From UBA9732 sp003456855 (GTDB taxonomy: Bacteria; Spirochaetota; Spirochaetia; Sphaerochaetales; Sphaerochaetaceae), in the NCBI GenBank assembly GCA_946626785.1, contig CAMOUY010000012.1, positions 1-34,396 of the forward strand: a stretch of DNA of 34,396 bases, in the 5' to 3' direction. Every line of letters starts with the position of its first letter. The first letter of the stretch is position 1. Shown here in pieces: positions 1 through 7,760 of this stretch. The notes beneath the pieces were generated by a model, which made no database searches, had not been told where the DNA came from, and saw only the letters and a program-made list of their open reading frames with translations. The position numbers and the translations under genes are program-made.

Positions 1-113
1 AAGCCGTGAAAAAGACCCTCTCAATTCCTTCCTGGCTGAACACCAAAGCGCTTAACGCAGGATTGAACTTCTCACAGGTGCTCCAAGAGGCTTTGATTGA
101 GAAATTGTCCTAG
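1..113 (+). CDS. hicB: HicB-type antitoxin, C-terminal fragment (5' end outside window)
   Basis: Reading from base 3 gives about 36 residues ending at the TAG at 111-113. The residues include KKTLSIPSWLN followed by NFSQVLQEAL. This is the pattern seen at the C-terminus of HicB antitoxins, where a ribbon-helix-helix or helix-turn-helix segment binds DNA and the N-terminal RNase-H-like domain (not in the window) binds the HicA mRNA interferase. The hicA toxin would be expected just upstream, outside the window. The gene converges on the minus-strand XRE gene with only 12 bp between the two stop codons, so two toxin-antitoxin-like loci are adjacent. The call rests on a short motif, and the start cannot be seen. 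Confidence 0.72.
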   Translation, partial: AVKKTLSIPSWLNTKALNAGLNFSQVLQEALIEKLS

Positions 114-125
114 ATGTATTTCGTT

Positions 126-755
126 TCACAGCTCTAGAAGGTCTTCAGGTTGGCAGTGGAGGAAGCGGCTGATCTTCAGGACTGTTTCTGCACCAGCGAC
201 GTTTATGTTCTTCTGGCGTTGCTCGTATTGCTGTATTGTCCTGATGGGGATTCCTGTCTGGTCCGCAAGCTGCCTCTGGGACAGGCCCATCTCGGTTCTT
301 TGCTTCTTGATTCTTGAGGTGGTGTTTCTGTCTCTGTACATGATTTGCATGGCATCGCAGAACTGGCTTATATCCATCTCGTGATATGGATGGTAAAAAC
401 CTCTTATCTCTGTTATCGGGATGGATTCGTCTATCTGTCTGAAGGACAGACCTGTCAGCCACTGGTAGTACGAAAGTGCCCAGCCGGTCCAGTACTCCTG
501 GCTCCTGTTCGCTGTGGGTCTGTAGCAGGATTTTGGAGGATTTGTTTTTAGGACATCCAAGGCAAGTTCAATCCCTGATCTGCCGGCGATGTAGGAGCAG
601 TTCCCCTTGGCGAACTGATTTGCGATGTCTGAGTCGATGAATTTCCTGTAATAGCTGTCCAAAGGCATTCCAAGGTCATGGACAGCATAGTCGAGCATAG
701 TACCGAATGAGCTCTGGGCCTGTTGCAGATAGATTCTATCGTATGCGTGGATCAT
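126..755 (-). CDS. XRE-family protein with conserved N-terminal domain, putative antitoxin of the DUF3990 gene
   Basis: This is a 209-residue soluble protein. Residues about 1-70 form a helical segment (motif SFGTMLDYAVHDLGM, then FAKGNCSYIAGRSG). Residues about 80-140 hold a conserved-looking block (EYWTGWALSYYQWLTG, HPYHEMDISQF). Residues about 148-209 are a classical XRE/Cro helix-turn-helix (GLSQRQLADQTGIPIRTIQQ). The first two blocks resemble small proteins that I recall beside DUF3990 genes in Clostridia and related bacteria; here they are joined to the DNA-binding domain. It starts inside the end of the DUF3990 gene (20-bp overlap), with a GAGGAG ribosome site 10 nt before the ATG, which implies translational coupling. 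Inferred role: antitoxin and autorepressor acting on the palindrome at 1423-1438. The antitoxin function is not proven by sequence. Confidence 0.75.
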   Translation of the reverse strand: MIHAYDRIYLQQAQSSFGTMLDYAVHDLGMPLDSYYRKFIDSDIANQFAKGNCSYIAGRSGIELALDVLKTNPPKSCYRPTANRSQEYWTGWALSYYQWLTGLSFRQIDESIPITEIRGFYHPYHEMDISQFCDAMQIMYRDRNTTSRIKKQRTEMGLSQRQLADQTGIPIRTIQQYEQRQKNINVAGAETVLKISRFLHCQPEDLLEL

Positions 756-1413
756 TGCCTTTGAACTCCTCGTCGATTATCTGTGAGATGAAGATGTCTC
801 CCTTCTGTCTTCTGTTCCTTTCAACATCAAGGTACTGTCTTCTTGCATCCTCATCCCTCTTTGCACGTTTCTCATACCATTCCCGGCTCTGTACAACCTC
901 GTATCCATCGAAAGCGATGCGATCGAAGGCCTTTTTGCTCTTCAGGACTATCTGCTCTCCAAGGTCACCGAGCATCATGGCATTCGAAAGCTGCCTTAGG
1001 GAGATGCTGCCGCTTATGAAGTCCTGCGCAAAGGAGAAATAGCTGTCATCGGCCCTATAGCCTCTGATCAGGTCATAATCCTTGAAATTGACCTGAAAGT
1101 TCTCCAGCAGGTACTCCTTTCCCTCCAAGGCAAGGGGTGATCTTATTTCGAAGACCCTGTTCTCAAGCAGTATTGAAAGCCAATGGAGAACGTTGTATCC
1201 CTCTGTGTTGAGATTCAGGATGGACAGTCCTTCGGTTTCAATTGAATATCGGTTCACATAGCCATCCCTGTTTTCCCGGACGGCCCATTCCTTGGCCATG
1301 TCAGGGTGCTCAGTGCAATAGAACCCAAGGCCAAAGTCATTCATCCTCTTTCCGGATCCAAAACAAGGCTTCTCTACAATCAGTGATGAACCATGGTACA
1401 ATCGCATCTTCAT
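736..1413 (-). CDS. DUF3990 protein, ADP-ribosyltransferase-like putative toxin
   Basis: This 225-residue protein begins MKMRLYHGSS and then has NDFGLGFYCTEHPDMAKEWA. These match the first two motifs of DUF3990, a family in the ADP-ribosyltransferase superfamily: a His in Y-H-G-S and a Tyr in G-x-G-F-Y. Near residue 163 is GEQIVLKS followed by FDRIAFDGYEVV, the likely third motif with an acidic or amide residue. No signal peptide or membrane segment is visible, so it should act in the cytoplasm. The downstream overlapping XRE gene makes it the first gene of a toxin-antitoxin-like operon. The ATG at 1413 lies 5 nt after a perfect TATAAT, so the mRNA may be leaderless; an alternative start is the Met two codons later. 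The target (protein, DNA or RNA) cannot be read from the sequence. Confidence 0.8.
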   Translation of the reverse strand: MKMRLYHGSSLIVEKPCFGSGKRMNDFGLGFYCTEHPDMAKEWAVRENRDGYVNRYSIETEGLSILNLNTEGYNVLHWLSILLENRVFEIRSPLALEGKEYLLENFQVNFKDYDLIRGYRADDSYFSFAQDFISGSISLRQLSNAMMLGDLGEQIVLKSKKAFDRIAFDGYEVVQSREWYEKRAKRDEDARRQYLDVERNRRQKGDIFISQIIDEEFKGNDPRIR

Positions 1414-1418
1414 GGTTA

Positions 1419-1447
1419 ATTATACTCCTATGGGAGTACAAGGGCAA
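1419..1447 (-). promoter_or_regulatory. Promoter of the DUF3990-XRE operon with embedded operator
   Basis: On the minus strand, TTGCCC (1447-1442) and a perfect TATAAT (1424-1419) are separated by 17 bp. The spacer is nearly filled by the interrupted palindrome TACTCCCATAGGAGTA (1438-1423): 6-bp arms and a 4-base centre. Its last two bases are the first two of the -10 box. A palindrome in this position is typical of operators of XRE-type antitoxins that repress their own operon. That function is inferred. Confidence 0.68.
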
Positions 1448-1461
1448 GGAAGAACTTTTTG

Positions 1462-1547
1462 AATTGAGTTGATGTCGTACTGGTTTCGAGTTTCCTCAAT
1501 TGTGGTTTTGTGCAATAATGCTTTTATATTAATAGAGGAGATTAGGA
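1462..1547 (+). promoter_or_regulatory. Upstream region of pepT with inverted repeat and ribosome site
   Basis: The intergenic DNA contains an inverted repeat, AATTGAG (1462-1468) and CTCAATT (1495-1501), and AT-rich sequence with a possible promoter: TTGTGG, then 17 bp, then TTTATA (about 1500-1528). A clear GAGGAG ribosome site (1535-1540) lies 7 nt before the ATG at 1548. The promoter boxes are weak matches and other spacings are possible; the inverted repeat could be an operator or chance. Confidence 0.4.
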
Positions 1548-2774
1548 ATGTTCAAAGCAGAGGTTCTGGAGCGTTTTCTGAGATATGCGGTTGTCGATAC
1601 CATGAGCATCGAGTCGTTGGCGGACAAGAAGCACCCGTCGTTTGAAGGTGAATGGGACCTTCTCCGTTTGCTGGAGGGCGAACTCAAGGGCTTCGGCCTG
1701 ACCGATGTCTGTCTGGACGAGCACGGCTATCTTCTGGCCCGTGTGCCTGCAACCGATGCCGGACTTCCTGCAATTGCATTCAGTTCCCATGTCGACACCG
1801 CAGACGATGTCGATGGCAACCACGTCAAGCCGGTTGTCAACGACTACAAGGGCGGAGACATCAAGCTGAAGAACGGCCTGGTCATCGAGGCTGCAACCAA
1901 CCCTGAACTTCCTCAGTACGCAGGGTCGAAGATCATCACATCAGAGGGTGACACCCTTCTTGGTTGTGACGACAAGGGTGGAATCGCGGAGATCATGACA
2001 GCTGTGTCATATCTGGTCAAGCATCCTGAGATCAAGCACGGAGAGATTGAGGTTCTCTTCTCACCGGACGAGGAGACCGGCTTCGGCATGGACTTCTTCG
2101 ATGCAAAGCGCCTTCATGCAAAGGCCTTCTACACTGTCGACGGCGGCGAGCGCTACGTGATCGAGGAGGAGTGCTTCAACGCTGCAACTGTGAAGGTCCA
2201 CTTCTCCGGAGTCTCCTATCATCTTGGTGCCGCAAGAGGCAGGATGGTCAACGCACTGACCATGGCGGCATCGTTCATCACAGCACTTCCGCAGGCTGAG
2301 AGCCCTGAAGCAACTGATGGTCGCTACGGCTACTACTGCGCACAGAACGCAAGCGGAAACGCAACCGAGTTCGATGTCACCCTGTACCTCAGGGACTTTG
2401 ACTATGACAATCTGATGAGAAGGATCGAGGTCCTCAAGAGCCTTGGAAAGACAATCGAGGCCCTGTACTACGGCGGAAAGGTCACAGTCGACGCAAAGGT
2501 CAGCTACCTGAACATGGGAGATGCCGCAAAGAAGAGCCCTAAGGCGATCGACGCAATATTCGAGGCTGGAAAGGTCCTGGGCCAGCCTCTTAGAACAGAG
2601 ATCATCAGAGGTGGCACGGACGGCTCCAGAATCGCCGAGATGGCCGGAATTCCATGTCCGAACCTGTACACCGGTGGACACAACTACCACAGCAGATATG
2701 AATGGGCAGCACTGGATGCAATGAACGACAGCGTCGCCCTCATTGTAGAGATCATCAAGCAGTGGGCCAACTAA
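1548..2774 (+). CDS. pepT: Peptidase T (tripeptide aminopeptidase, M20B)
   Basis: This 408-residue protein is the usual length for PepT, a cytoplasmic dizinc aminopeptidase that removes the N-terminal residue from tripeptides. Family metal and active-site motifs are present: FSSHVDTADDV (metal His and catalytic Asp), CDDKGG (bridging Asp), SPDEETG (catalytic Glu and ligand Glu) and the C-terminal GGTDGS and GGHNYHSR. The catalytic domain is split by the usual dimerisation insert (about residues 205-320). The start is fixed by GAGGAG at 1535-1540. The next gene begins one base after its stop, so it probably leads a four-gene run of envelope and peptidase genes (1548-7707). Codon use is strongly biased, suggesting high expression. 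Confidence 0.95.
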   Translation: MFKAEVLERFLRYAVVDTMSIESLADKKHPSFEGEWDLLRLLEGELKGFGLTDVCLDEHGYLLARVPATDAGLPAIAFSSHVDTADDVDGNHVKPVVNDYKGGDIKLKNGLVIEAATNPELPQYAGSKIITSEGDTLLGCDDKGGIAEIMTAVSYLVKHPEIKHGEIEVLFSPDEETGFGMDFFDAKRLHAKAFYTVDGGERYVIEEECFNAATVKVHFSGVSYHLGAARGRMVNALTMAASFITALPQAESPEATDGRYGYYCAQNASGNATEFDVTLYLRDFDYDNLMRRIEVLKSLGKTIEALYYGGKVTVDAKVSYLNMGDAAKKSPKAIDAIFEAGKVLGQPLRTEIIRGGTDGSRIAEMAGIPCPNLYTGGHNYHSRYEWAALDAMNDSVALIVEIIKQWAN

Positions 2775-2775
2775 G

Positions 2776-3429
2776 GTGAAGAAGGTCCTGGCTGCTCTTA
2801 TCCTGTGCCTCGTTCTGGTTTTGTCTGTTTTTGCGGACTCACTGGTCTACGTATATGGAAACAGCATCTCGTCAAATGACTTCACTGCTACGCCAAAGCG
2901 TGGACAGGTGTTTGTCGACGAGAGCTCAAATGTGATCATAGTCAAGAGCGTCAGAGACGACATCGTCGTGTTCGACAAGCTTGTCTCAAGGGATGATTAC
3001 CAGAGAAATAGTAGTCTGAGTCCTAGAGGACCACTTAATTCTTTGAATATCATTGGCTCTTTAGGGTATTCTTTTGTTTCATACAGTATCACATCGCCGA
3101 TCTATCCGTTCTGCCCTGTGGTGATGGTGGGAGCAAGCTACGGCAATACCCTTGGAATCTCTGTTGTGGCCTTGGCGGGTCTTGATGTGATGGTTCCCAT
3201 AGCACGTCTGTGGGATTCCGAGAACACCTTCATAGAGAACGGCAAGCTGGTTGGATGGGGAGCTGTGGGAGCATCGATCTCCTCTGCGGTAACCTTTGCC
3301 TCCGGTTATGGTTTTTCCTATAGGCACAACATCGGGAATTTCAATTGGGAGGTCGGAGCCGCCTGGCTTCTTCTCAGTGGAAAAGGTAGTGAGTTCTCAC
3401 CGTATATAGGAGTTGGATTGAGTCTATGA
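2776..3429 (+). CDS. Exported protein, probable small outer-membrane beta-barrel
   Basis: This 217-residue protein starts with GTG one base after the pepT stop. It has a clear signal peptide (two Lys, then about 15 hydrophobic residues ending VFADS). The mature part begins with a short beta-rich region (about residues 22-75) with a possible SPR cleavage-like linker, then glycine- and aromatic-rich alternating strands (GYSFVSYSI, GASYGNTLGIS, GYGFSYRHNI) typical of an eight-strand barrel, ending GVGLSL. No strong ribosome site precedes the GTG, which suggests coupling to pepT translation. Its stop overlaps the next ATG (ATGA). I do not recognise a specific family, and function cannot be stated beyond envelope location. 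Bases about 2995-3075 are more AT-rich than the rest of the gene. Confidence 0.72.
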   Translation: MKKVLAALILCLVLVLSVFADSLVYVYGNSISSNDFTATPKRGQVFVDESSNVIIVKSVRDDIVVFDKLVSRDDYQRNSSLSPRGPLNSLNIIGSLGYSFVSYSITSPIYPFCPVVMVGASYGNTLGISVVALAGLDVMVPIARLWDSENTFIENGKLVGWGAVGASISSAVTFASGYGFSYRHNIGNFNWEVGAAWLLLSGKGSEFSPYIGVGLSL

Positions 3430-4838
3430 GAAGGCGTTGTAGAAGACTGATTCCGGCATTGCTCTTGGCAGTGCTGGGTCTGTTCGTCCTTACGGGGTGC
3501 ACATCCTTCAGCGCAATCCTTAAATCCAACTTCTCTGGTCTTCCGATCTGGTACTACGACCCTGAGGTCAACACGGGGAAGAACAACACCGGAATGGTCG
3601 GCGAAGGCCACGCCTCGACTGAGAGGCAGGCTGAGCTTCTTGCCTATTCAGATATAATCGAGCAGCTGTCCATTGCAACAGGATCGGATCTTGGTCAGGA
3701 GGCCTACAGGGAGCTCAGCGTCCTTGGAACGATCTCCCAGATTGGTCTTAGCATCAATGACGGATACACTGCAACCCAGGAAGGCCAGGTCACGGTCTAT
3801 CTCCATGCAGTGATCAACAGGGAACTTCTGGATCTTGAGACCTCTGACGAGACGAAGCGTAGGGCTGCACTTGCGGCGGAGATCGAGAGCCTCGTCCTAG
3901 AGGGTGACGAGTATGTCAAATCCGGAAAGGAGCTTCGTGCAGTCAGCAACTACATGAAGGTCATGGCATTGGGCATCGGAGAGGACTACATAAACTCCGA
4001 GTACTCCTTCGACGAGCTCTATGACGTTGTGGTGGAGCTTCTGGAAAGCATCACAACAGCTGTGGTGAACCCAAGGCCCTCGGCGGCAACATGTACAATA
4101 TCGCTTACAAGGAAGGGGACCTTCGTGTCATCTGCGGTATCCAGTGCAGAAGTCCTGGCCACCTACAAGGCTGTGGACACCACAGGAACTGAATACCAGG
4201 ACAGCTTCGTCTACCTTACCGATTCCGATGGAACCTTCTCGTTCACATCCATAAACGGATCTCTTGCAAGAAGCGGAAGCATCGCATTCTCGTTGAACCT
4301 GTCAAGTGAGCTTGCAGCTCTGGCTTCTGCACCTGACCAGGAGAAGGTCCAGGCTCTGTCCTCACTGATAGCCTCCAAGTCGGTGGTGTTCAACTATTCC
4401 AAGTCCTATACTCTTGGGAGTCTGGCCACTGCTGTAATAGAGCATGACAAGCTGGGTTACGTGACAGGTTCCACGGACATATCCGATTACATCGCGGATA
4501 TGATGAAGGCTGACGGCTTCCAGGCCGCCTCCTTCCATGCAGAGCTTGATGACGAGCTTGATGTCCTTTACGAGTTCAACCACAGCGGAAGAACCGAGAA
4601 CTGTCTGCTTGTCATCCGCATCGGACTCTTGGATTCCGTATCATCAAGTACAGGCGTTGTGGCTGCCAGCGCCGAGGGACTTGTGTCCCTGTACCAGTGC
4701 AGTACATCAAAACTTCTGTACCAGAGTGATGTCATCTACTCAAGCGCCTTCGGTGAGACGGAGGAGGCTGCAATCCAGAGCGCCTTCAAGAAACTCGCCG
4801 ATATAGCCTACACACTGGTCAAGGCAGTCTATGTTTGA
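3426..4838 (+). CDS. LPP20-like outer-membrane lipoprotein
   Basis: This is a 470-residue lipoprotein. An Arg-rich N-terminus and hydrophobic segment are followed by the lipobox LTGC with the lipidated Cys at residue 25. Residues about 40-135 (WYYDPE, GEGHASTERQAELLAYSDII) resemble the LPP20 family fold, often found in surface lipoproteins of spirochaetes and epsilonproteobacteria. After it comes a helical, TPR-like stretch (about 145-215). The C-terminal half (about 225-470) is beta-rich with many Ser and Thr, and I cannot assign it. The ATG overlaps the previous stop by 4 bp, and the gene overlaps the M16C peptidase start by 8 bp, so all are probably co-translated. Role unknown; envelope assembly or surface display is plausible. 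Confidence 0.72.
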   Translation: MRRRCRRLIPALLLAVLGLFVLTGCTSFSAILKSNFSGLPIWYYDPEVNTGKNNTGMVGEGHASTERQAELLAYSDIIEQLSIATGSDLGQEAYRELSVLGTISQIGLSINDGYTATQEGQVTVYLHAVINRELLDLETSDETKRRAALAAEIESLVLEGDEYVKSGKELRAVSNYMKVMALGIGEDYINSEYSFDELYDVVVELLESITTAVVNPRPSAATCTISLTRKGTFVSSAVSSAEVLATYKAVDTTGTEYQDSFVYLTDSDGTFSFTSINGSLARSGSIAFSLNLSSELAALASAPDQEKVQALSSLIASKSVVFNYSKSYTLGSLATAVIEHDKLGYVTGSTDISDYIADMMKADGFQAASFHAELDDELDVLYEFNHSGRTENCLLVIRIGLLDSVSSSTGVVAASAEGLVSLYQCSTSKLLYQSDVIYSSAFGETEEAAIQSAFKKLADIAYTLVKAVYV

Positions 4839-7707
4839 TCTGATCAAGGAAACCCCGATGCCCGAATACGAGGGCACTTCATTCCACTATGTCCATCAGG
4901 GCACAGGCATGGAGGTCTTCCATATAAGGAACAGCAACCAGGAGCGCTGCTGCGTCTTCATGTTCAACACTCCGTCGGAGGACAGCAAGGGTGTCGCCCA
5001 TATCCTGGAGCATACTGTGCTCTGCGGCTCAAGGCGCTTTCCTGTCAAGGATCCGTTCTCTCAGGTTCTGCTCTCCAGCCCGAACACCTTTCTGAATGCA
5101 ATAACCTTCACGGACAAGACTATGTATCCGTTTGCCTCTCCGCTGAAGAAGGACTTCGACATACTGTTCGACATCTACTCAGATGCTGTGTTCGATCCTC
5201 TTCTTCGGAAGCAGTCCTTCTATCAGGAAGGGATAAGAAGCTTTGAGGGCAAGTACGACGGGGTGGTCTTCAACGAGATGTGCGGAGGCCGGAGCACCGA
5301 GGACTCCGTGGTGCAGGCAAACCTGACCAAGGAGATGTTCTGTGGAACACCTTATGAGTTCGATTCCGGCGGAGACCCTTACTGCATTCCGGATCTGACA
5401 TATGAGGAGTATCTTGAGCGCTACCGCAAATGGTACAGCCCATCCAACTGCAGGCTCTTTCTCTTCGGGGATCTTGATACCTCTGAATATCTGGACAAGT
5501 TGGAGGAAAGATACCTTAACAACCGCCAAAAAGGCGAGAAAATCATTCCTAAATCGGAAAACTATCTGCAAGAACAATTGAAACCTATGCGCGTTAAGGC
5601 CACTTGCCCAGCTGGAGATTCCAGAAGTGTTGTGCTTACCTGGCTGACTTCCTGCGGCTCTGATCCCTTGGAGGTGCTGACTGCATCGGTGCTTGTGGAC
5701 ATACTCCTTGGAAATCCTGGAGCCCCGCTTTACAAGGCAATAATGGAATCCGGACTCGGAGAGGACCTGAATCCTCTAAGCGGAACGGATGTGGACAGCC
5801 CTGTTCTGACTTTCTCAGCAGGTTTCAGCCATGCCAAGGAGGGCAGGGAGGATGATATAGAGGCCTTCCTTATCGACCAGATAAAAGGCTATGTGCGAGA
5901 TGGTCTTCCTGAGGATGCCGTCAAGGCCGCAATCAAGCGCCTTGAGTTCAAGATCCAGGAGATCCCCGGAGACGGCCTTCCGTTCGGAATTGCAACCTGC
6001 CTCAAGGCTGCACGCTGCTGGCTCAGGGGACAGGACCCGGAGCTTGGGGTAGCCAACATCAGCAGGCTTGAAAGGCTCAAGGCAAAGGTCGCCCAGGGAA
6101 GATACTTCGAGTCCTGGATGGACAGGTATCTTCTCCAGAACGACAGGCGCTGTCTTCTGACCGTGGAGTCTGATGACCAGTATGACGAGAAGTTCCAGGC
6201 CTCGTTGCAGGAGAAGCTGGAGATGCAGAGGGCGATGGGTCTGATGGCTTCGGAAGAGGACCGCCTTGCCTATGAGAATTTCGTCAACACCCCTGACTCC
6301 CCGGAGGCCCTTGCAACCATAGAGAGGATAACCAGAGAGGATCTTCCAAGAAGCATCAAGAGCTATCACAACAACCTCCACAAGCTTGCCACAGGCGCTA
6401 GGCTCTACACCTACAATGTGTTCACAAGAGGTATAGTCTATCTGAGTCTTGCCTTCGATACAAAGGGTTTGTCGGAGTCCGAGAAACGTCTGCTACCGCT
6501 TCTGGTCAGAGCCATGCAGATGTGCGGCACGAAGAGGCTAGATTTCACACAGCTCAGCACCCAGATCAAGATGCTCACCGGAAGCTTCTTCATGTACCCG
6601 AGCGCAGGTGCCGACAGGCATCACAAACCGGTCAGTCTGGTGGTGGTAAAGGCCAAGATGCTGGAGTCCGATCTGGTGGATGCGATGGACCTTGTGGCGG
6701 AGCTTCTGACCGACCCGGACTTCAGTGATTTCTCAAGGCTCAAGGCCTCTCTTTCGGACATGATAACAGAGTTCGAGAGCGGCTACACCTACAGCGGAAA
6801 CTCCTATGCGGTGATGAACGCCTCAAGCATTTTCTCAGCTACGGCAATGGAGAGCGAGATCAACATGGGCACTGCCCAGTGGTTCTACCTTTCGGCCTTG
6901 AAGAAGGATCTGGAAGAGGGTGAAACCACCTGGAAAAGTTTGTCAGCATCGCTTACTAAGCTCTGGAGCAAGGTGTTCACACAGCGTGCCATGAAGGTCC
7001 ATGTGGGCAGCGAGATGGACGAGGATAAACTTGTGCAAATCGTTTCTATATTTGCAGATAAGTTCAAGGTCGGTAAGTTTGTAAGGACTTCTTCCTATTA
7101 TAGGAACTTCAAGAATCCTACTGCTGTGGGCAGTGTGGACAGACCTATTGTGTATACGGTGCCCTCTGGTCCTGCCTTCAATGCCCTTGCGGTGCACTTT
7201 GTAAGGACCACTGAGAAAGACTATGTGGCCTCGGCACTGCTGTCATCTGTGCTCTCGTCGGGCTATCTGTGGAACACGGTGCGTGGTGTGAACGGGGCCT
7301 ATGGAGTGGAGAGCCACGTTGACGGGATGGAGGATCTTTTCGTCTTCTCGACCTATCGTGACCCGGGTGTGAAGCAGTCCTTCAAGGCCTTCAGGGAGGC
7401 CCTGTCCCAGGAGCTTGACGAGGACGAGATCGAGTACGCCATCGTCACAATTATTGGCAGGGAGATAAGACCTCTCTCGCCTCAGTCCAAGAGCTCCGAG
7501 GCCTTCAGGAGAATGCTCTACGGAATGGGCTCCGGGCTGTACCTCAGACGCAGACGTCTTCTGCTCCAGATGAGCAGGTCCGACCTGGAGGCCTCGGCAG
7601 CCAAGATAGCCGCCGTGATGGACAAGGACAGCAGCGTCACAATAGTGTGCGGCTCGGACATGGCCAAAAAACTGAAATCTCTGAAAACCATTGCTCTTCC
7701 TGTTTGA
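4831..7707 (+). CDS. M16C zinc metallopeptidase, PreP/Cym1-like
   Basis: This protein of 958 residues has the size of M16C peptidases (presequence protease type), which form a two-half clamshell and degrade unfolded peptides. The inverted zinc motif HILEH is at residues 57-61, with the third ligand probably Glu149 in FNEMCGG. The first half (about 1-450) is catalytic; a helical hinge (about 460-520) and an inactive-like second half with FTRGIVYLSLAFDTKG follow. The C-terminal region has the family pattern of a substrate-binding Arg/Tyr loop (NGAYGVESH). There is no signal peptide, so it is probably cytoplasmic. It starts inside the lipoprotein gene. With PepT and the M3B peptidase further along, it would support complete turnover of peptides. 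Two patches (about 5515-5595 and 7020-7160) have weaker codon bias. Confidence 0.9.
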   Translation: MFDLIKETPMPEYEGTSFHYVHQGTGMEVFHIRNSNQERCCVFMFNTPSEDSKGVAHILEHTVLCGSRRFPVKDPFSQVLLSSPNTFLNAITFTDKTMYPFASPLKKDFDILFDIYSDAVFDPLLRKQSFYQEGIRSFEGKYDGVVFNEMCGGRSTEDSVVQANLTKEMFCGTPYEFDSGGDPYCIPDLTYEEYLERYRKWYSPSNCRLFLFGDLDTSEYLDKLEERYLNNRQKGEKIIPKSENYLQEQLKPMRVKATCPAGDSRSVVLTWLTSCGSDPLEVLTASVLVDILLGNPGAPLYKAIMESGLGEDLNPLSGTDVDSPVLTFSAGFSHAKEGREDDIEAFLIDQIKGYVRDGLPEDAVKAAIKRLEFKIQEIPGDGLPFGIATCLKAARCWLRGQDPELGVANISRLERLKAKVAQGRYFESWMDRYLLQNDRRCLLTVESDDQYDEKFQASLQEKLEMQRAMGLMASEEDRLAYENFVNTPDSPEALATIERITREDLPRSIKSYHNNLHKLATGARLYTYNVFTRGIVYLSLAFDTKGLSESEKRLLPLLVRAMQMCGTKRLDFTQLSTQIKMLTGSFFMYPSAGADRHHKPVSLVVVKAKMLESDLVDAMDLVAELLTDPDFSDFSRLKASLSDMITEFESGYTYSGNSYAVMNASSIFSATAMESEINMGTAQWFYLSALKKDLEEGETTWKSLSASLTKLWSKVFTQRAMKVHVGSEMDEDKLVQIVSIFADKFKVGKFVRTSSYYRNFKNPTAVGSVDRPIVYTVPSGPAFNALAVHFVRTTEKDYVASALLSSVLSSGYLWNTVRGVNGAYGVESHVDGMEDLFVFSTYRDPGVKQSFKAFREALSQELDEDEIEYAIVTIIGREIRPLSPQSKSSEAFRRMLYGMGSGLYLRRRRLLLQMSRSDLEASAAKIAAVMDKDSSVTIVCGSDMAKKLKSLKTIALPV

Positions 7708-7731
7708 CGTATAATCGTATATAATTTAAAA
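7691..7731 (+). promoter_or_regulatory. AT-rich promoter region of cdaA
   Basis: Two TATAAT hexamers (7710-7715 and 7720-7725) lie just after the M16C stop. TTCCTG (7697-7702) is 17 bp before the second one; TTGACG (7704-7709) is also present but has no well-placed -10 box. Which pair is used cannot be decided by eye. A GAGGAG ribosome site (about 7750-7755) precedes the ATG at 7761. Confidence 0.5.
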
Positions 7732-7760
7732 GTCCCACTTTCGGGAAGCGAGGAGTTGCA

